NCBI RefSeq assembly: GCF_002368415.1
Contig: NZ_AP018290.1
Coordinates: 8,237,717-8,301,716, forward strand
DNA: 64,000 bases
From: Calothrix sp. NIES-4105
GTDB taxonomy: Bacteria; Cyanobacteriota; Cyanobacteriia; Cyanobacteriales; Nostocaceae
Reading direction: 5' to 3'
Numbering within the stretch: position 1 is the first letter of the stretch; each line of letters begins with the position of its first letter. A program made the position numbers and the translations under genes. Positions 16,188-24,717 of the stretch are shown piece by piece. The notes below the pieces were generated by a model that did not search any database, had not been told where the DNA came from, and saw only the letters and a list, made by a program, of their open reading frames with translations.

Positions 16188-17414
16188 ATGGTATTTTCAC
16201 TGTCTTCACACAACGTTATCCAGTACCTGCAAGTTGCTGGTCTGTGTAGCTTAGAAGATGGAGCTGAAGTAAATTCTCAATTATCACGTTGCAAGAATCG
16301 TAATTTTCTCGTTACCCAACCAGGACAAAAGCTGCTAGTCAAGCAGGAACGCTGTTTGGATAATGGAATTCCCCAAGAACTATTCAACGAACTTCTTCAG
16401 CACCAGCTAACGCTTGCATTTCCAGTATTGAGAAACATTACTGCACTGACATCATCGGTAGTGCATTTTGATGAAGAAAATTTGATATTGGTTCGTAATT
16501 ACTTAGATGATTACCAAGAACTAGGCAGTTTCTATGCTTGTAATGGTATTTATCCAGAAACAATAGCAGCTACGGTAGGTAGTAACTTAGCTGCGCTGCA
16601 TCGCAGTACCTACAACGGTCGTGAATATCGTAATTTCATGACGACCGCTCCAAATGGGGCAATACGCTATCAATATTTCAATCCAGCACAGGGAGCGAGT
16701 TATGTCACACCAGAGATGTTCTCTTCCATTTCTTCTTTCGCGCTCGACTTTTATGTACTTAACCAACACTATGAAAGTTTAGAATACTCTATTGCCGACT
16801 TAGCATGTGATTGGAATCCTTGCTGTTTAACACACAATGACTTGAAACTAGAAAACATTCTCGTTCACGCGCGTTGGGATAAGCTTGATAATTGCTTAAT
16901 ACGTTTAATCGACTGGGAAGCTGCAGCATGGGGAGAACCAGCGTTTGATTTAGGAACTTTAATCGCTGATTACCTACAAATTTGGTTATCAAGCATCATA
17001 GTTGATTCGACGTTGGAATTAGAAGAATCGCTACAGTTAGCTTTGATTGGAGTTGAAACAGTTCAACCATCGATTTTGGCGTTGACCCGTGCTTATTTAG
17101 ACGCTTTTCCGATGGTTATGGAGTACCGCCAAAACTTCTTAACGCGCGTAGTCCAGTTTGCGGGTTTAGCTTTGACTCTTAGTCTTGAGCAAAACATCAA
17201 GTCTCGGCAAAGCTTTGATAACACTCAACTCAATATGCTAATGATTGCCAAAACACTGCTGACAACGCCATCTGAGTCTATGGAGACAGTATTTGGTGTC
17301 AAAGAGTCAGAAATTATTCAACATAAACAAAAACTTCAGAAACCAACTGCAAGTGAGCGCGAGCAAAATCTGTTACGGATTTACTATGAAAAACCCCGTT
17401 TACGCGGATGTTGA
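16188..17414 (+). CDS. APH-like (aminoglycoside phosphotransferase fold) kinase, LxmK-like
   Basis: 408 residues. The kinase fold shows a K-L-L-V-K segment (about 48-52, candidate ATP-binding lysine), the catalytic loop L-T-H-N-D-L-K-L-E-N-I-L near 215-226, and the metal-binding I-D-W-E-A-A-A-W-G-E-P-A-F-D-L-G near 241-256. This is the choline-kinase/APH pattern. It overlaps the next gene, a HopA1-family gene, by 29 bp. In class V lanthipeptide clusters (lexapeptide, cacaoidin) an APH-like kinase (LxmK/CaoK) and a HopA1-like protein (LxmY/CaoY) phosphorylate and then eliminate Ser/Thr. Such a role here is inference; no precursor gene is evident next to it. It has a good AGGAAG ribosome site. 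Confidence 0.75.
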   Translation: MVFSLSSHNVIQYLQVAGLCSLEDGAEVNSQLSRCKNRNFLVTQPGQKLLVKQERCLDNGIPQELFNELLQHQLTLAFPVLRNITALTSSVVHFDEENLILVRNYLDDYQELGSFYACNGIYPETIAATVGSNLAALHRSTYNGREYRNFMTTAPNGAIRYQYFNPAQGASYVTPEMFSSISSFALDFYVLNQHYESLEYSIADLACDWNPCCLTHNDLKLENILVHARWDKLDNCLIRLIDWEAAAWGEPAFDLGTLIADYLQIWLSSIIVDSTLELEESLQLALIGVETVQPSILALTRAYLDAFPMVMEYRQNFLTRVVQFAGLALTLSLEQNIKSRQSFDNTQLNMLMIAKTLLTTPSESMETVFGVKESEIIQHKQKLQKPTASEREQNLLRIYYEKPRLRGC

Positions 17415-18522
17415 AAACGGAGATAACCCAGAATTACATCTAAGTAACAAAAATCAGCACATGCTACAAACCGCTATCTCATATCTCAATACCCTACGCG
17501 CGATTGTTAGTGATATAGAAATTTCGGAAAATTTTTGCATCTACCATCCTAATTTTGAAAAGTTTGCTCTCCCGTCTGACGTAGTAGCGCGTTTCAAGCG
17601 TAATCCTGCTCAATTGCAACAAAAGTACTATTCGCTGCTGCTGCGTAACTTCATCTTTGGAATTTATTTCAACGCATCGCTACAAAATGTTTTAAATAAG
17701 CAAAATACGCGCGTAACCGGAATATACGCACTGCATCATAACTTAGAGAATAATTCGATTTTAGGAATCGATGAAGAGTTTAGAGAACAACTCCACGAAC
17801 ATAACCACGGTGTTGGTTATTATGATTCTGGCTGGGAAGTACTGCGACGTGAACCAGATGCTAGTTTAGCCGTAATCAAAAATGGTTTAACTATGTATGC
17901 TGACAGTAATCATCTTCAAAAAAATGCCCTCCTCTCCAAACCTGGTGACTATATTTCTGTGCAGTTGCCCAAGAACCGTTTGCAAAACGGATACTATGTT
18001 GCTGTTTCCAATTGTGGACAACCAGAATATAGTAGTGTTGTGAGTAGAATTTACTTCAACATTGCCTCAAACGGCGCCATTCCATTGATAGATAGTCTCA
18101 CCCGAACCCTCAGTCAAGAAATTCCTTTCAGTTTTTATGTTCTATGTCATCCTGCTGCCTTTGGTCGCTATGACTCGTGCATACTTGAATTTCAAAAACA
18201 AGACTTCTCAACAATTCGTAAAGTATTACAAATCGTTTATTCACAGCTAAAATCACACTTCCTTGACTCCATACCATTATTTACCAAATTTCTGGCGCCG
18301 GGACTAGCAGTAGCAGAAGAACCGCAGCTAAACCTAAAGAGAGAAAGTTTTGGCATGAATCGATGTCAAATTATAGCTAATGCACTGTTAGAAACCTGGC
18401 AAAGCAGTCAAGAATCTATCGAATGCAGGATGCAAGCGATTGAAAACAGCTTTAATTCGGCTGGAATAAATCTAGAACATCCTTATCTCAACCCCAATTC
18501 GGAGGATATTTATTACCTTTAA
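17386..18522 (+). CDS. HopA1 effector-family protein, LxmY-like putative lyase
   Basis: 378 residues from ATG 17386, overlapping the kinase gene by 29 bp and so probably translationally coupled; a GTG at 17293 is possible but would overlap by 122 bp. The C-terminal half carries HopA1-family blocks: N-G-Y-Y-V-A-V-S-N, R-I-Y-F-N-I, S-F-Y-V-L-C-H-P, then L-F-T-K-F-L-A-P-G-L-A-V-A-E-E-P near 300, E-S-F-G-M-N-R-C-Q-I near 322, and the tail H-P-Y-L-N-P-N-S-E-D-I-Y. HopA1 effectors and their class V lanthipeptide relatives are thought to act on phosphorylated Ser/Thr. With its kinase partner this suggests a two-step dehydration system. Substrate unknown. Confidence 0.78.
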   Translation: MKNPVYADVENGDNPELHLSNKNQHMLQTAISYLNTLRAIVSDIEISENFCIYHPNFEKFALPSDVVARFKRNPAQLQQKYYSLLLRNFIFGIYFNASLQNVLNKQNTRVTGIYALHHNLENNSILGIDEEFREQLHEHNHGVGYYDSGWEVLRREPDASLAVIKNGLTMYADSNHLQKNALLSKPGDYISVQLPKNRLQNGYYVAVSNCGQPEYSSVVSRIYFNIASNGAIPLIDSLTRTLSQEIPFSFYVLCHPAAFGRYDSCILEFQKQDFSTIRKVLQIVYSQLKSHFLDSIPLFTKFLAPGLAVAEEPQLNLKRESFGMNRCQIIANALLETWQSSQESIECRMQAIENSFNSAGINLEHPYLNPNSEDIYYL

Positions 18523-18593
18523 GTTAAATTAATTTTTACTAAATGTTTAGATTAAGACTTGGTAAAATATTGGCGCCGTACTGGTAGTTAGAA

Positions 18594-19010
18594 ATGCCAT
18601 TTATATATCATCGTACCGTTCGGTTTCAAGAGACTGATGCCGCAGGTGTAGTATACTTTGCCAATATTTTAAAAATTTGCCATGAAGCCTACGAAGAATC
18701 CTTAGAGGTATCGGGTATCATTCTCAAAGAATTTTTTACAAATTCACCAGTTGCTTATCCAATCATTCATGCCAACGTAGACTTTTTTCGTCCAATATCT
18801 TGTGGTGACAAACTTAAAATTCGCCTCATCCCGCAAAAGTTAACAGAAGAGCAGTTTGAAATTGAATACGAAATAATAATAGCCGATTTAGTCGCCAGTA
18901 AAGCTATTACTAAACATGTATGTATTGATACAGCTACTCGAAAAAAAAGGCAATTATCCGAAGCAATAAATAAATGGCTACAAGAATATAAATTTGTACC
19001 TATTATTTAG
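18594..19010 (+). CDS. 1,4-dihydroxy-2-naphthoyl-CoA thioesterase (4HBT hot-dog fold)
   Basis: 138 residues, a single hot-dog domain. The start matches the cyanobacterial DHNA-CoA hydrolase (slr0204-like): [14 protein letters not shown], with the catalytic Asp at residue 16 and H-E-A-Y-E-E-S-L at 30-37. It removes CoA from DHNA-CoA in phylloquinone (or menaquinone) synthesis. It lies close to menE on the opposite strand, which supports this over a general acyl-CoA thioesterase. Confidence 0.85.
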   Translation: MPFIYHRTVRFQETDAAGVVYFANILKICHEAYEESLEVSGIILKEFFTNSPVAYPIIHANVDFFRPISCGDKLKIRLIPQKLTEEQFEIEYEIIIADLVASKAITKHVCIDTATRKKRQLSEAINKWLQEYKFVPII

Positions 19011-19047
19011 ATTACCGTAGGGTAGTCTCGCCTGTCCCAAATGTCCC

Positions 19048-19180
19048 ACTAGTGCTTCATGTCAAAAGTTTTGGCTGGTTAGGTACGTAGTAGGGCTTTA
19101 GCCCTCTAAAAATTTTTAATACTTTTTGCGCTCTCCGCGCTACTACGTACCTACCAAAATTAATGACATGGACTACTAGT
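19048..19180. mobile_element. MITE-like element with about 45-bp imperfect terminal inverted repeats
   Basis: The left arm (ACTAGTGCTTCATGTCAAAA..., containing GGTACGTAGTAG) and the right arm (containing CTACTACGTACC and ending CATGGACTACTAGT) pair over about 45 bp with several mismatches. No transposase is encoded. A partial copy lies near 142-170. The right end supplies the TAG stop codon of the gene at 19176-19436. Confidence 0.7.
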
Positions 19181-19436
19181 GGTAACAGTTAGCAATTAAT
19201 TTAGCATTAACAAAAGTTAAAATACGCTCTAATTCAGTTATTCCAGCGTATTCAGCTTCTTCTTGCGAGGTTAACGATTCCGCTTTTCGCTTTTCGAGTA
19301 ATTCTTCAAGACGAGTATGTATATCATTTGTTAATTTAACCAAGTTAACACCATCAACTTTTTCAATATTGATTCCAGCACGGAGCCATGATGAAGGTTC
19401 AATCATCAACACAGGAGTAATTACTTGAGGCGCCAT
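19176..19436 (-). CDS. Conserved-looking small hypothetical protein, C-terminus altered by a repeat
   Basis: 86 residues, soluble, with a charged helical C-terminal part (R-L-E-E-L-L-E-K-R-K-A-E-S-L-T-S-Q-E-E-A-E-Y) and a start of M-A-P-Q-V-I-T-P. I do not recognise a domain; the size and charge are like small cyanobacterial antitoxin-type proteins, but nothing proves it. The stop codon TAG falls in the terminal repeat of the element at 19048-19180, so the last residues may have been replaced or lost when that element inserted. Confidence 0.55.
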   Translation of the reverse strand: MAPQVITPVLMIEPSSWLRAGINIEKVDGVNLVKLTNDIHTRLEELLEKRKAESLTSQEEAEYAGITELERILTFVNAKLIANCYH

Positions 19437-19491
19437 AATGCTAAAAGTATGATAATATTTTACTCATTATATAGGCTAATCTACTCTATAC

Positions 19492-20928
19492 CTACACAGT
19501 ATTGTGGTTTATACTGTGAGGATATATGTATTCAATTGCAATTCTCTGAATTTGATTACGATTTATTTTACCTTGTGGGTTACGTGGTAGCACAGCAACA
19601 GACACCCAATGTTTAGGAATTTTATACTTACTCAAACTGTACTTGAGAAGAGTTTGAATCGCGAAGGTTGATGTATTCGGGTATTTAGGTACGTATACAG
19701 CTGTAACTACTTGTCCCCAATATTTATCAGGTATACCAACTACACAAATATCATTCACCATTTCGGTAGCTTGAATTGCAGCTTCAACTTCTTCTGGATA
19801 AACATTCTCACCACCAGTAATTATCTTACTACTATCACGACCAACTATATTTAAATAACCTTCCTCATCAAAATAACCAACGTCATCTATTTTAAAAGTG
19901 CTGAGTGATGAGTGAGTCGTGCTGAGTGAGTCGTGTTCAGAGTAGTAACCTAAGAAGAGGGATTGAGCTTGGATAGTAATTTTTCCGATTTGATTTGCTG
20001 GTAACAACTTATTATTATCATCACAAATCAAAACACGCGCGTGAGGCAGAACTTGTCCGCAACCTCGTTTACCACTTAAAAAATCATTAGGTTTCAACGT
20101 AACAATTTGTGAAGCTGTTTCTGTCATTCCATAAGTCGGCGCCAGTCTAATTTTATGATATCTAGCTTTCTCTAACAAATCATCCCAAGCAGGGGCACCA
20201 CCTAAAAGCACTGTATTAAACTTAGATAACCATATAGTTAACTGTGGGTCATCCAAAAATCTTTGTAGCTGAGTAGGTACTAAAGATATAAAAAAATTAG
20301 ATAAGTCAATATCAGGCACTTCCCCCGATAGCAATTGTTTAAAATTCCAAATAGCCAGCTTTCCACCAGTTGTAAACGCGCGTATAAACTGCATCAGTCC
20401 ACTGACATGATACAGCGGTAGTAAACAAACCGAATTAACTTGATTGATTTGAAAATACTCTGTAAAACCTTGCACCGAAGCTATCAGAGTTTCCCAAGTA
20501 TGAACAGCAAACTTAACTTGCCCAGAAGAACCACCAGTGGGAATCATAATTAGTGCTGAGTGTAGAGACGCGATTAATCGCGTCTGTACGAGTGCTGAGT
20601 AGGAAGATGGGGAAGTATTAAGAATTTCAGCCTTTTTCCTTTCCCCCCAGATAACATCTGGTTGTACTAAATCTAAAACTTGGCGCCACTCGTTGTCACC
20701 CCAGTCAGGGTTACATAAAAAAACTTGACATTTTGCTTGACAAGCAGCAAGAAATCCAGCAAGAAACTTTACAGGGTTACGGAAAGCAATAATTACTTTT
20801 GCAGGGCCGCAATAATTAGAAGTCAGTTCTGCACTTAAATTTTCAACTAAGTTTTTAAATAAGCCATCAAAAAGGAAATCAAAGTTAAGCTCATCGATAA
20901 AATTTTCAAAGGCTAGGTATTTTACCAT
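19492..20928 (-). CDS. menE: 2-succinylbenzoate-CoA ligase
   Basis: 478 residues of the AMP-forming acyl-CoA synthetase family. Visible motifs: the P-loop-like I-P-T-G-G-S-S-G-Q near 149-157, the A5-type A-P-T-Y-G-M-T-E-T-A near 264-273, and D-V-G-Y-F-D-E-E-G-Y-L, then G-R-D, G-G-E-N-V-Y-P-E-E-V-E near 375-385. It forms o-succinylbenzoyl-CoA in phylloquinone synthesis, which agrees with the nearby DHNA-CoA thioesterase. Two repeats lie in frame: a 28-bp palindrome at 20562-20589 and a GTGCTGAGTG-type repeat at 19897-19936. They add extra residues just before the P-loop and in the C-terminal half. The ORF stays open. Confidence 0.88.
   Translation of the reverse strand: MVKYLAFENFIDELNFDFLFDGLFKNLVENLSAELTSNYCGPAKVIIAFRNPVKFLAGFLAACQAKCQVFLCNPDWGDNEWRQVLDLVQPDVIWGERKKAEILNTSPSSYSALVQTRLIASLHSALIMIPTGGSSGQVKFAVHTWETLIASVQGFTEYFQINQVNSVCLLPLYHVSGLMQFIRAFTTGGKLAIWNFKQLLSGEVPDIDLSNFFISLVPTQLQRFLDDPQLTIWLSKFNTVLLGGAPAWDDLLEKARYHKIRLAPTYGMTETASQIVTLKPNDFLSGKRGCGQVLPHARVLICDDNNKLLPANQIGKITIQAQSLFLGYYSEHDSLSTTHSSLSTFKIDDVGYFDEEGYLNIVGRDSSKIITGGENVYPEEVEAAIQATEMVNDICVVGIPDKYWGQVVTAVYVPKYPNTSTFAIQTLLKYSLSKYKIPKHWVSVAVLPRNPQGKINRNQIQRIAIEYIYPHSINHNTV
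19897..19936. repeat. GTGCTGAGT-type short tandem repeat inside menE
   Basis: About 40 bp of AGTGCTGAGTGATGAGTGAG-type repeat, of the kind found between genes at 27478-27672 and 29990-30050. In frame it encodes part of the segment E-H-D-S-L-S-T-T-H-S-S-L-S-T-F. Confidence 0.8.
20562..20589. repeat. 28-bp palindrome inside menE
   Basis: GTAGAGACGCGATT and its near-perfect reverse half, family of 57-84. It is flanked by short CAGCACT sequences on both sides and encodes the segment V-Q-T-R-L-I-A-S-L-H in frame. Confidence 0.9.
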
Positions 20929-21520
20929 ACATTAGTAATTTTAAACTTAAATTTTTATTTCAAGTAAGGGATTTGATGATAAAAGTTATTTTCCCGTAAT
21001 ACGGCAGATTAGGGAAGCATAATCAATTAAATGATTAACTTCTGATTAATCAAAGTCTAATATATTATTAAAAACACTTCAAGATAGATAATTCAAATTA
21101 TTTATAAAAATTGTCTTTAAATGTATATATATAATCATGAATAATTAGATATGCGTTATATATTATATTCAGTCACTAATGATATTTCAGATATTTAATT
21201 AATAAGTATATTAAGACTATTGAGTCAAGACGATCAAAACTAAATTTATTGTTATGCGGAATCAATAAATCCGGGATTGTAGTTTACAATAACCCAACAT
21301 CAATATTCTATAGTCACCTTCTGAACGGTTACGTCCAAGCGTATATATACTAATATGTTTAAAGTTTAAATAAAATTTATACAAACATATTATTTTCGGC
21401 ATTATTTTTAATAAAAACGGACTTCCTTCAGTTTAGTATCTATCGACCGAGTATTTACCGAAGTCGTTTACCATTACTTCAATTTAGACTGGAAACAAAA
21501 ATTTCCAATTTGGTATAAAT
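20929..21520. other. AT-rich non-coding region
   Basis: No gene visible. AT-rich with many TATATA runs, between the divergent menE and the broken PspA-like gene. The promoter of the latter probably lies here, but no clear box is readable. Confidence 0.6.
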
Positions 21521-22234
21521 ATGAAAAAAGCAATCTATTGGTTAATGGGTGAAAGAGCCGGAAGAACTATAGTTGGTACTTGGAACTGGCTGTGGGGTAT
21601 TCCCGTAGAACAAGGTGGAAAAGTAGCTGTAGCGGTTGCTGAAGAATCATTACAGTCAATGCAGTAGTCGGTTCAGAAGTTAGCAGAAGCTGTAGCGATG
21701 CAAGTTGGCTCTTATGAAAAAGCTAAAAAGAAGTACGAAGAAAAAGCGGCTGAATTAAAGCAGATAGAACAGCAAGCAGCACTAGCTCAACGTGCTGGAA
21801 ATCAAGAAGCCGCGCGCTTGGCAATGTCAAGGGTAATCCAAATTGAGCAACTATTACCCCAACTAGAAGCACAGGTGAAGCAAGCGGAACAGTACGTCAA
21901 CGCTTCTAAAGAAAAGTTGAACCGCGAAAGAATGAAGCTTGAGCAGTACAAAACCGATATGCAAAATATGAAGGACTTGGCGGAAGTTAACGAAGCTTTA
22001 GGAGCAATTGCCAAAGTCAACAATGAATTTGATATTGGTTCGGCTCGTTCGCAGTTTGAATCAGCTAAAAACGCCGTTCAGGGCAGAAACCTGCGTCAAA
22101 ATGCTTTGGCTGAGTTATCAGAAAACCCAGCCGAGAAACTTCAGGCAGACCTGGAGCAAATGACCGTAGACGACGAAATTAATCGGCGCCTACTTTTGTT
22201 AAACGATTCTAACCCTAAACAGCTACCTCAATAA
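21521..22234 (+). pseudogene. PspA/IM30-like coiled-coil protein interrupted by an in-frame amber codon
   Basis: From ATG 21521 the frame reads M-K-K-A-I-Y-W-L-M-G-E-R-A-G-R-T and continues to codon 48, where TAG at 21665-21667 stops it. The same frame then stays open to 22234 (237 codons in all), ending in a Gln/Glu-rich coiled coil (about 65-200) with A-E-V-N-E-A-L-G-A-I-A-K-V. The N-terminal 48 residues match the rest in style, so this is one gene with a single nonsense codon, most likely once GAG or CAG. A shorter protein could start at ATG 21698. It could be a true mutation, a sequencing error, or suppressed. PspA-like proteins support membrane integrity; here that is inferred. Confidence 0.75.
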
Positions 22235-22280
22235 GTCCAATATTTACCTAACTAAACACATCAACCACAGAAAAAATTAT

Positions 22281-23237
22281 ATGGCTCAAAGAAGTGGTCC
22301 ACCACCAATAGTTTTTATTGTTGCACTATTAGCATTGCTTGGCGGAGGCTACTGGTTTTTCTTCAAGCGCGACCAGGCGCCTACCCCAGTTGGCGCCAAT
22401 GCTCCAGTTGATACCACCCAAACAAGTCCGACTGCTACTACCCGTAATACTCCTCCTAACACTCCAACTGGTACTAACACAACAATATCTGCCGCATTTC
22501 CATTACCTGCAAGCGTACCTACTGGAACATCAGTTAGAATTGATGGCTCAACATCTATGGTTACTGTGAATGAAAACCTAAAACAAGGTTTCCAAAGACA
22601 GTTCCAAGGCACAAATGTAAGTACTAATGCTGGTGGTTCTGATAAAGGTATTCAAGACCTAATTGCTGGAAGGGTTGATATTGCAGCAGTATCCCGACCT
22701 CTAACTTCCCAAGAACAAGCACAAGGATTAACTGGCGTTCCTATCGCAAACGATGCAATTGCAGTTGTTGTTGGCAAAAATAATCCTTTTAGTGCTGGGT
22801 TAACCATTGCTCAAGTAGCAGATATTTTCCAAGGAAAAATTAACAACTGGTCAGCAGTTGGAGGAACAGCAGGAACTATCCGCGTTATTAACCGACCAGC
22901 TATAAGCGGCACAAATAAATCATTTCAAGAATTAATACTTAAAGGCGCCAACTTCGGTACAACGCCAAACATCGCAACACTACCAAGGGATGCAACAACC
23001 CCCTTACTTCAAGCTTTAGGAACTGACGGTATAGGTTATGCTACATACGCACAAGTTGCTAACCAACAAACTGTGCGAGTTATTCCTATTGATGGATTGA
23101 CGCCAGATTCATCCAGCTATCCTTATCAAAGAACGCTATATTATGTTTACAAAAATCCTGCTAGTCCTGCTGTCCAAGCATTTTTAGGCTACGCAACTTC
23201 TACAAGTGGACAGCAAGCTTTAGTTATTGGTAATTAA
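22281..23237 (+). CDS. PstS-like substrate-binding protein with N-terminal membrane anchor
   Basis: 318 residues. Residues about 9-28 form a single membrane helix (I-V-F-I-V-A-L-L-A-L-L-G-G-G-Y), then a Pro/Thr-rich linker to about 72. The rest is a type-2 periplasmic binding fold of the PstS/phosphate-binding family: R-I-D-G-S-T-S-M near 86, N-A-G-G-S-D-K-G-I-Q-D near 116, and R-P-A-I-S-G-T-N-K-S-F near 208. It probably binds phosphate or a similar anion outside the membrane. No permease genes lie nearby, so it may serve another transporter or a sensing role. Confidence 0.82.
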   Translation: MAQRSGPPPIVFIVALLALLGGGYWFFFKRDQAPTPVGANAPVDTTQTSPTATTRNTPPNTPTGTNTTISAAFPLPASVPTGTSVRIDGSTSMVTVNENLKQGFQRQFQGTNVSTNAGGSDKGIQDLIAGRVDIAAVSRPLTSQEQAQGLTGVPIANDAIAVVVGKNNPFSAGLTIAQVADIFQGKINNWSAVGGTAGTIRVINRPAISGTNKSFQELILKGANFGTTPNIATLPRDATTPLLQALGTDGIGYATYAQVANQQTVRVIPIDGLTPDSSSYPYQRTLYYVYKNPASPAVQAFLGYATSTSGQQALVIGN

Positions 23238-23244
23238 CGCGCGC

Positions 23245-23346
23245 AACGGATACAACGGATGTAACGGATAAGTTATTTGTTTTTGTTATAAACAAAGACT
23301 TGTTCGATAAAATCAATCATCCGTTACATCCGTTTATCATCCGTTG
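23245..23346. terminator. Large inverted repeat between convergent genes (candidate bidirectional terminator)
   Basis: The left arm CAACGGATACAACGGATGTA (from 23245) pairs with the right arm near 23319-23346 (ATCCGTTACATCCG...CCGTTG). It is made of ACGGAT units and lies between the convergent binding-protein gene and nadK. A simpler, related motif is near 54290-54328. Confidence 0.6.
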
Positions 23347-23350
23347 CCAA

Positions 23351-24274
23351 TTAATTACTATGATTTGTACTGCTATAACGAACCCTAGTACCTGCCCAAA
23401 GTAACTTTTCGCGTAAAGTTTGATAATAAGAATTATTCTCTCGCAGTACAATAAACTTCGCGCGGCAGTCTGCCATTCTAATATCAACGCGATGTCCAGG
23501 CCAAATAGAAGTAGCTAATACTCCATCCATCCAGAGCTTTGTACTCAAATCGTTATCTCCTAGAGGCCAAATACTAACTACCGAACCAGGAGGTAAAACA
23601 ATAGGACGACTTGAGAGACTCATTGGACAAATAGGAGTCACGGTTAGTGCTTCCATTCCATCGTGCATAATGGGGCCATTCGCAGAAACCGTGTAACCTG
23701 TTGAACCTGTAGGAGTCGCAACAATTAACCCGTCTCCAACGTACTGGTCTATAACCTCACCGTCAATTTCAATTTCTAAAATTGATGTAATCATCCGGTC
23801 TGCTGAAGCAGGTTTGACGCACATCTCATTCAAACATAAATACCGTTCAGTTACCGGTTCCAAATTAGAACCATGTCCCTCAAATACTGCTGCTTGCAAC
23901 ATCATGCGTCGCTGAATTGCATAGCGGTCTTCTAGTAACCTGTCCCAAACTTTTTCGGTGTCTTTAAATTCATCCACCGACTCGGTTAAAAATCCCAGGT
24001 GTCCACCGACATTCACCCCTAATATCGGAATACCTTTCTCTGCTAGATGTCTGGCGCCTGTTAATACTGTACCGTCACCACCTAACACTAAAGCCAAGTC
24101 TATCTCAAGATTAGCGGAAGCCAAAAATACAGGATAAGGATTATCCTTTGGTCCGCTTGGTCCCATCAAGACTTGGCAGTTACGACTTTCTAGTTGTTTA
24201 GCGCAAATCTCTGCCCAACGCTTGCTTTGGGCATCGCGCGCTTTATAAGCAATAATTACCTGCTTTAAATCCAC
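23351..24274 (-). CDS. nadK: NAD kinase
   Basis: 307 residues, GTG start at 24274. It makes NADP from NAD and ATP. The NAD kinase signatures are clear: G-G-D-G-T-V-L near 64-70, G-V-N-V-G-G-H-L-G-F-L-T-E near 87-99, a N-E-M-C-V motif near 149, and the G-S-T-G-Y block near 190. It lies seven bases downstream of ndhE on the same strand, so it is probably in the ndh operon. Confidence 0.93.
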   Translation of the reverse strand: MDLKQVIIAYKARDAQSKRWAEICAKQLESRNCQVLMGPSGPKDNPYPVFLASANLEIDLALVLGGDGTVLTGARHLAEKGIPILGVNVGGHLGFLTESVDEFKDTEKVWDRLLEDRYAIQRRMMLQAAVFEGHGSNLEPVTERYLCLNEMCVKPASADRMITSILEIEIDGEVIDQYVGDGLIVATPTGSTGYTVSANGPIMHDGMEALTVTPICPMSLSSRPIVLPPGSVVSIWPLGDNDLSTKLWMDGVLATSIWPGHRVDIRMADCRAKFIVLRENNSYYQTLREKLLWAGTRVRYSSTNHSN

Positions 24275-24281
24275 ACAAATA

Positions 24282-24587
24282 CTACCACTTGAGGAGATTA
24301 AACTGCTCCATATCGACAGTATCGCGATTACGATAAATTGCCAATACTATAGCTAATCCTACCGCTGCTTCGGCTGCCGCTACAGTAATTACGAATACAG
24401 TGAAAACTTGACCCTTTATTTCTGCTGGGTCAAGGTAGTTAGAAAATGCCATCAAATTCAGGTTTACGGCATTCAGCAGCAATTCGATTGACATTAGTAC
24501 TCGTACAGCATTACGGCTAGTAATTAAGCCGAAAATACCAATACAAAACAGCGCTGCGGAAATTATCAAAAAGTACTGAAGTTGCAT
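24282..24587 (-). CDS. ndhE: NAD(P)H dehydrogenase (NDH-1) subunit 4L
   Basis: 101 residues, three membrane helices. It is the NuoK/NdhE subunit: [13 protein letters not shown] near 33-45 with the conserved Glu in helix 2, and [11 protein letters not shown] in helix 3 with the second conserved Glu. Part of the thylakoid NDH-1 complex for cyclic electron flow and respiration. The next gene upstream, ndhG, is separated by tandem repeats at 24606-24709. Confidence 0.93.
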   Translation of the reverse strand: MQLQYFLIISAALFCIGIFGLITSRNAVRVLMSIELLLNAVNLNLMAFSNYLDPAEIKGQVFTVFVITVAAAEAAVGLAIVLAIYRNRDTVDMEQFNLLKW

Positions 24588-24605
24588 AAAGTTCTTTTGA
24601 AGAGT

Positions 24606-24709
24606 TAGGAGGCGCGGAGTTAGGAGGCGCGGAGTTAAGAGGCGCGGAGTTAAGAGGCGCGGAGTTAAACTTGGTACTCAGCACGAGCGCACGAGCGCAC
24701 GAGCGCACT
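24606..24709. repeat. Short tandem repeats between ndhG and ndhE
   Basis: Four copies of a 16-bp unit (GGAGGCGCGGAGTTA, with small changes), then GCACGAGCGCACGAGC-type octamer repeats. The same units occur at 27555-27590 and 29879-29990. Confidence 0.9.
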
Positions 24710-24717
24710 CATAACTC

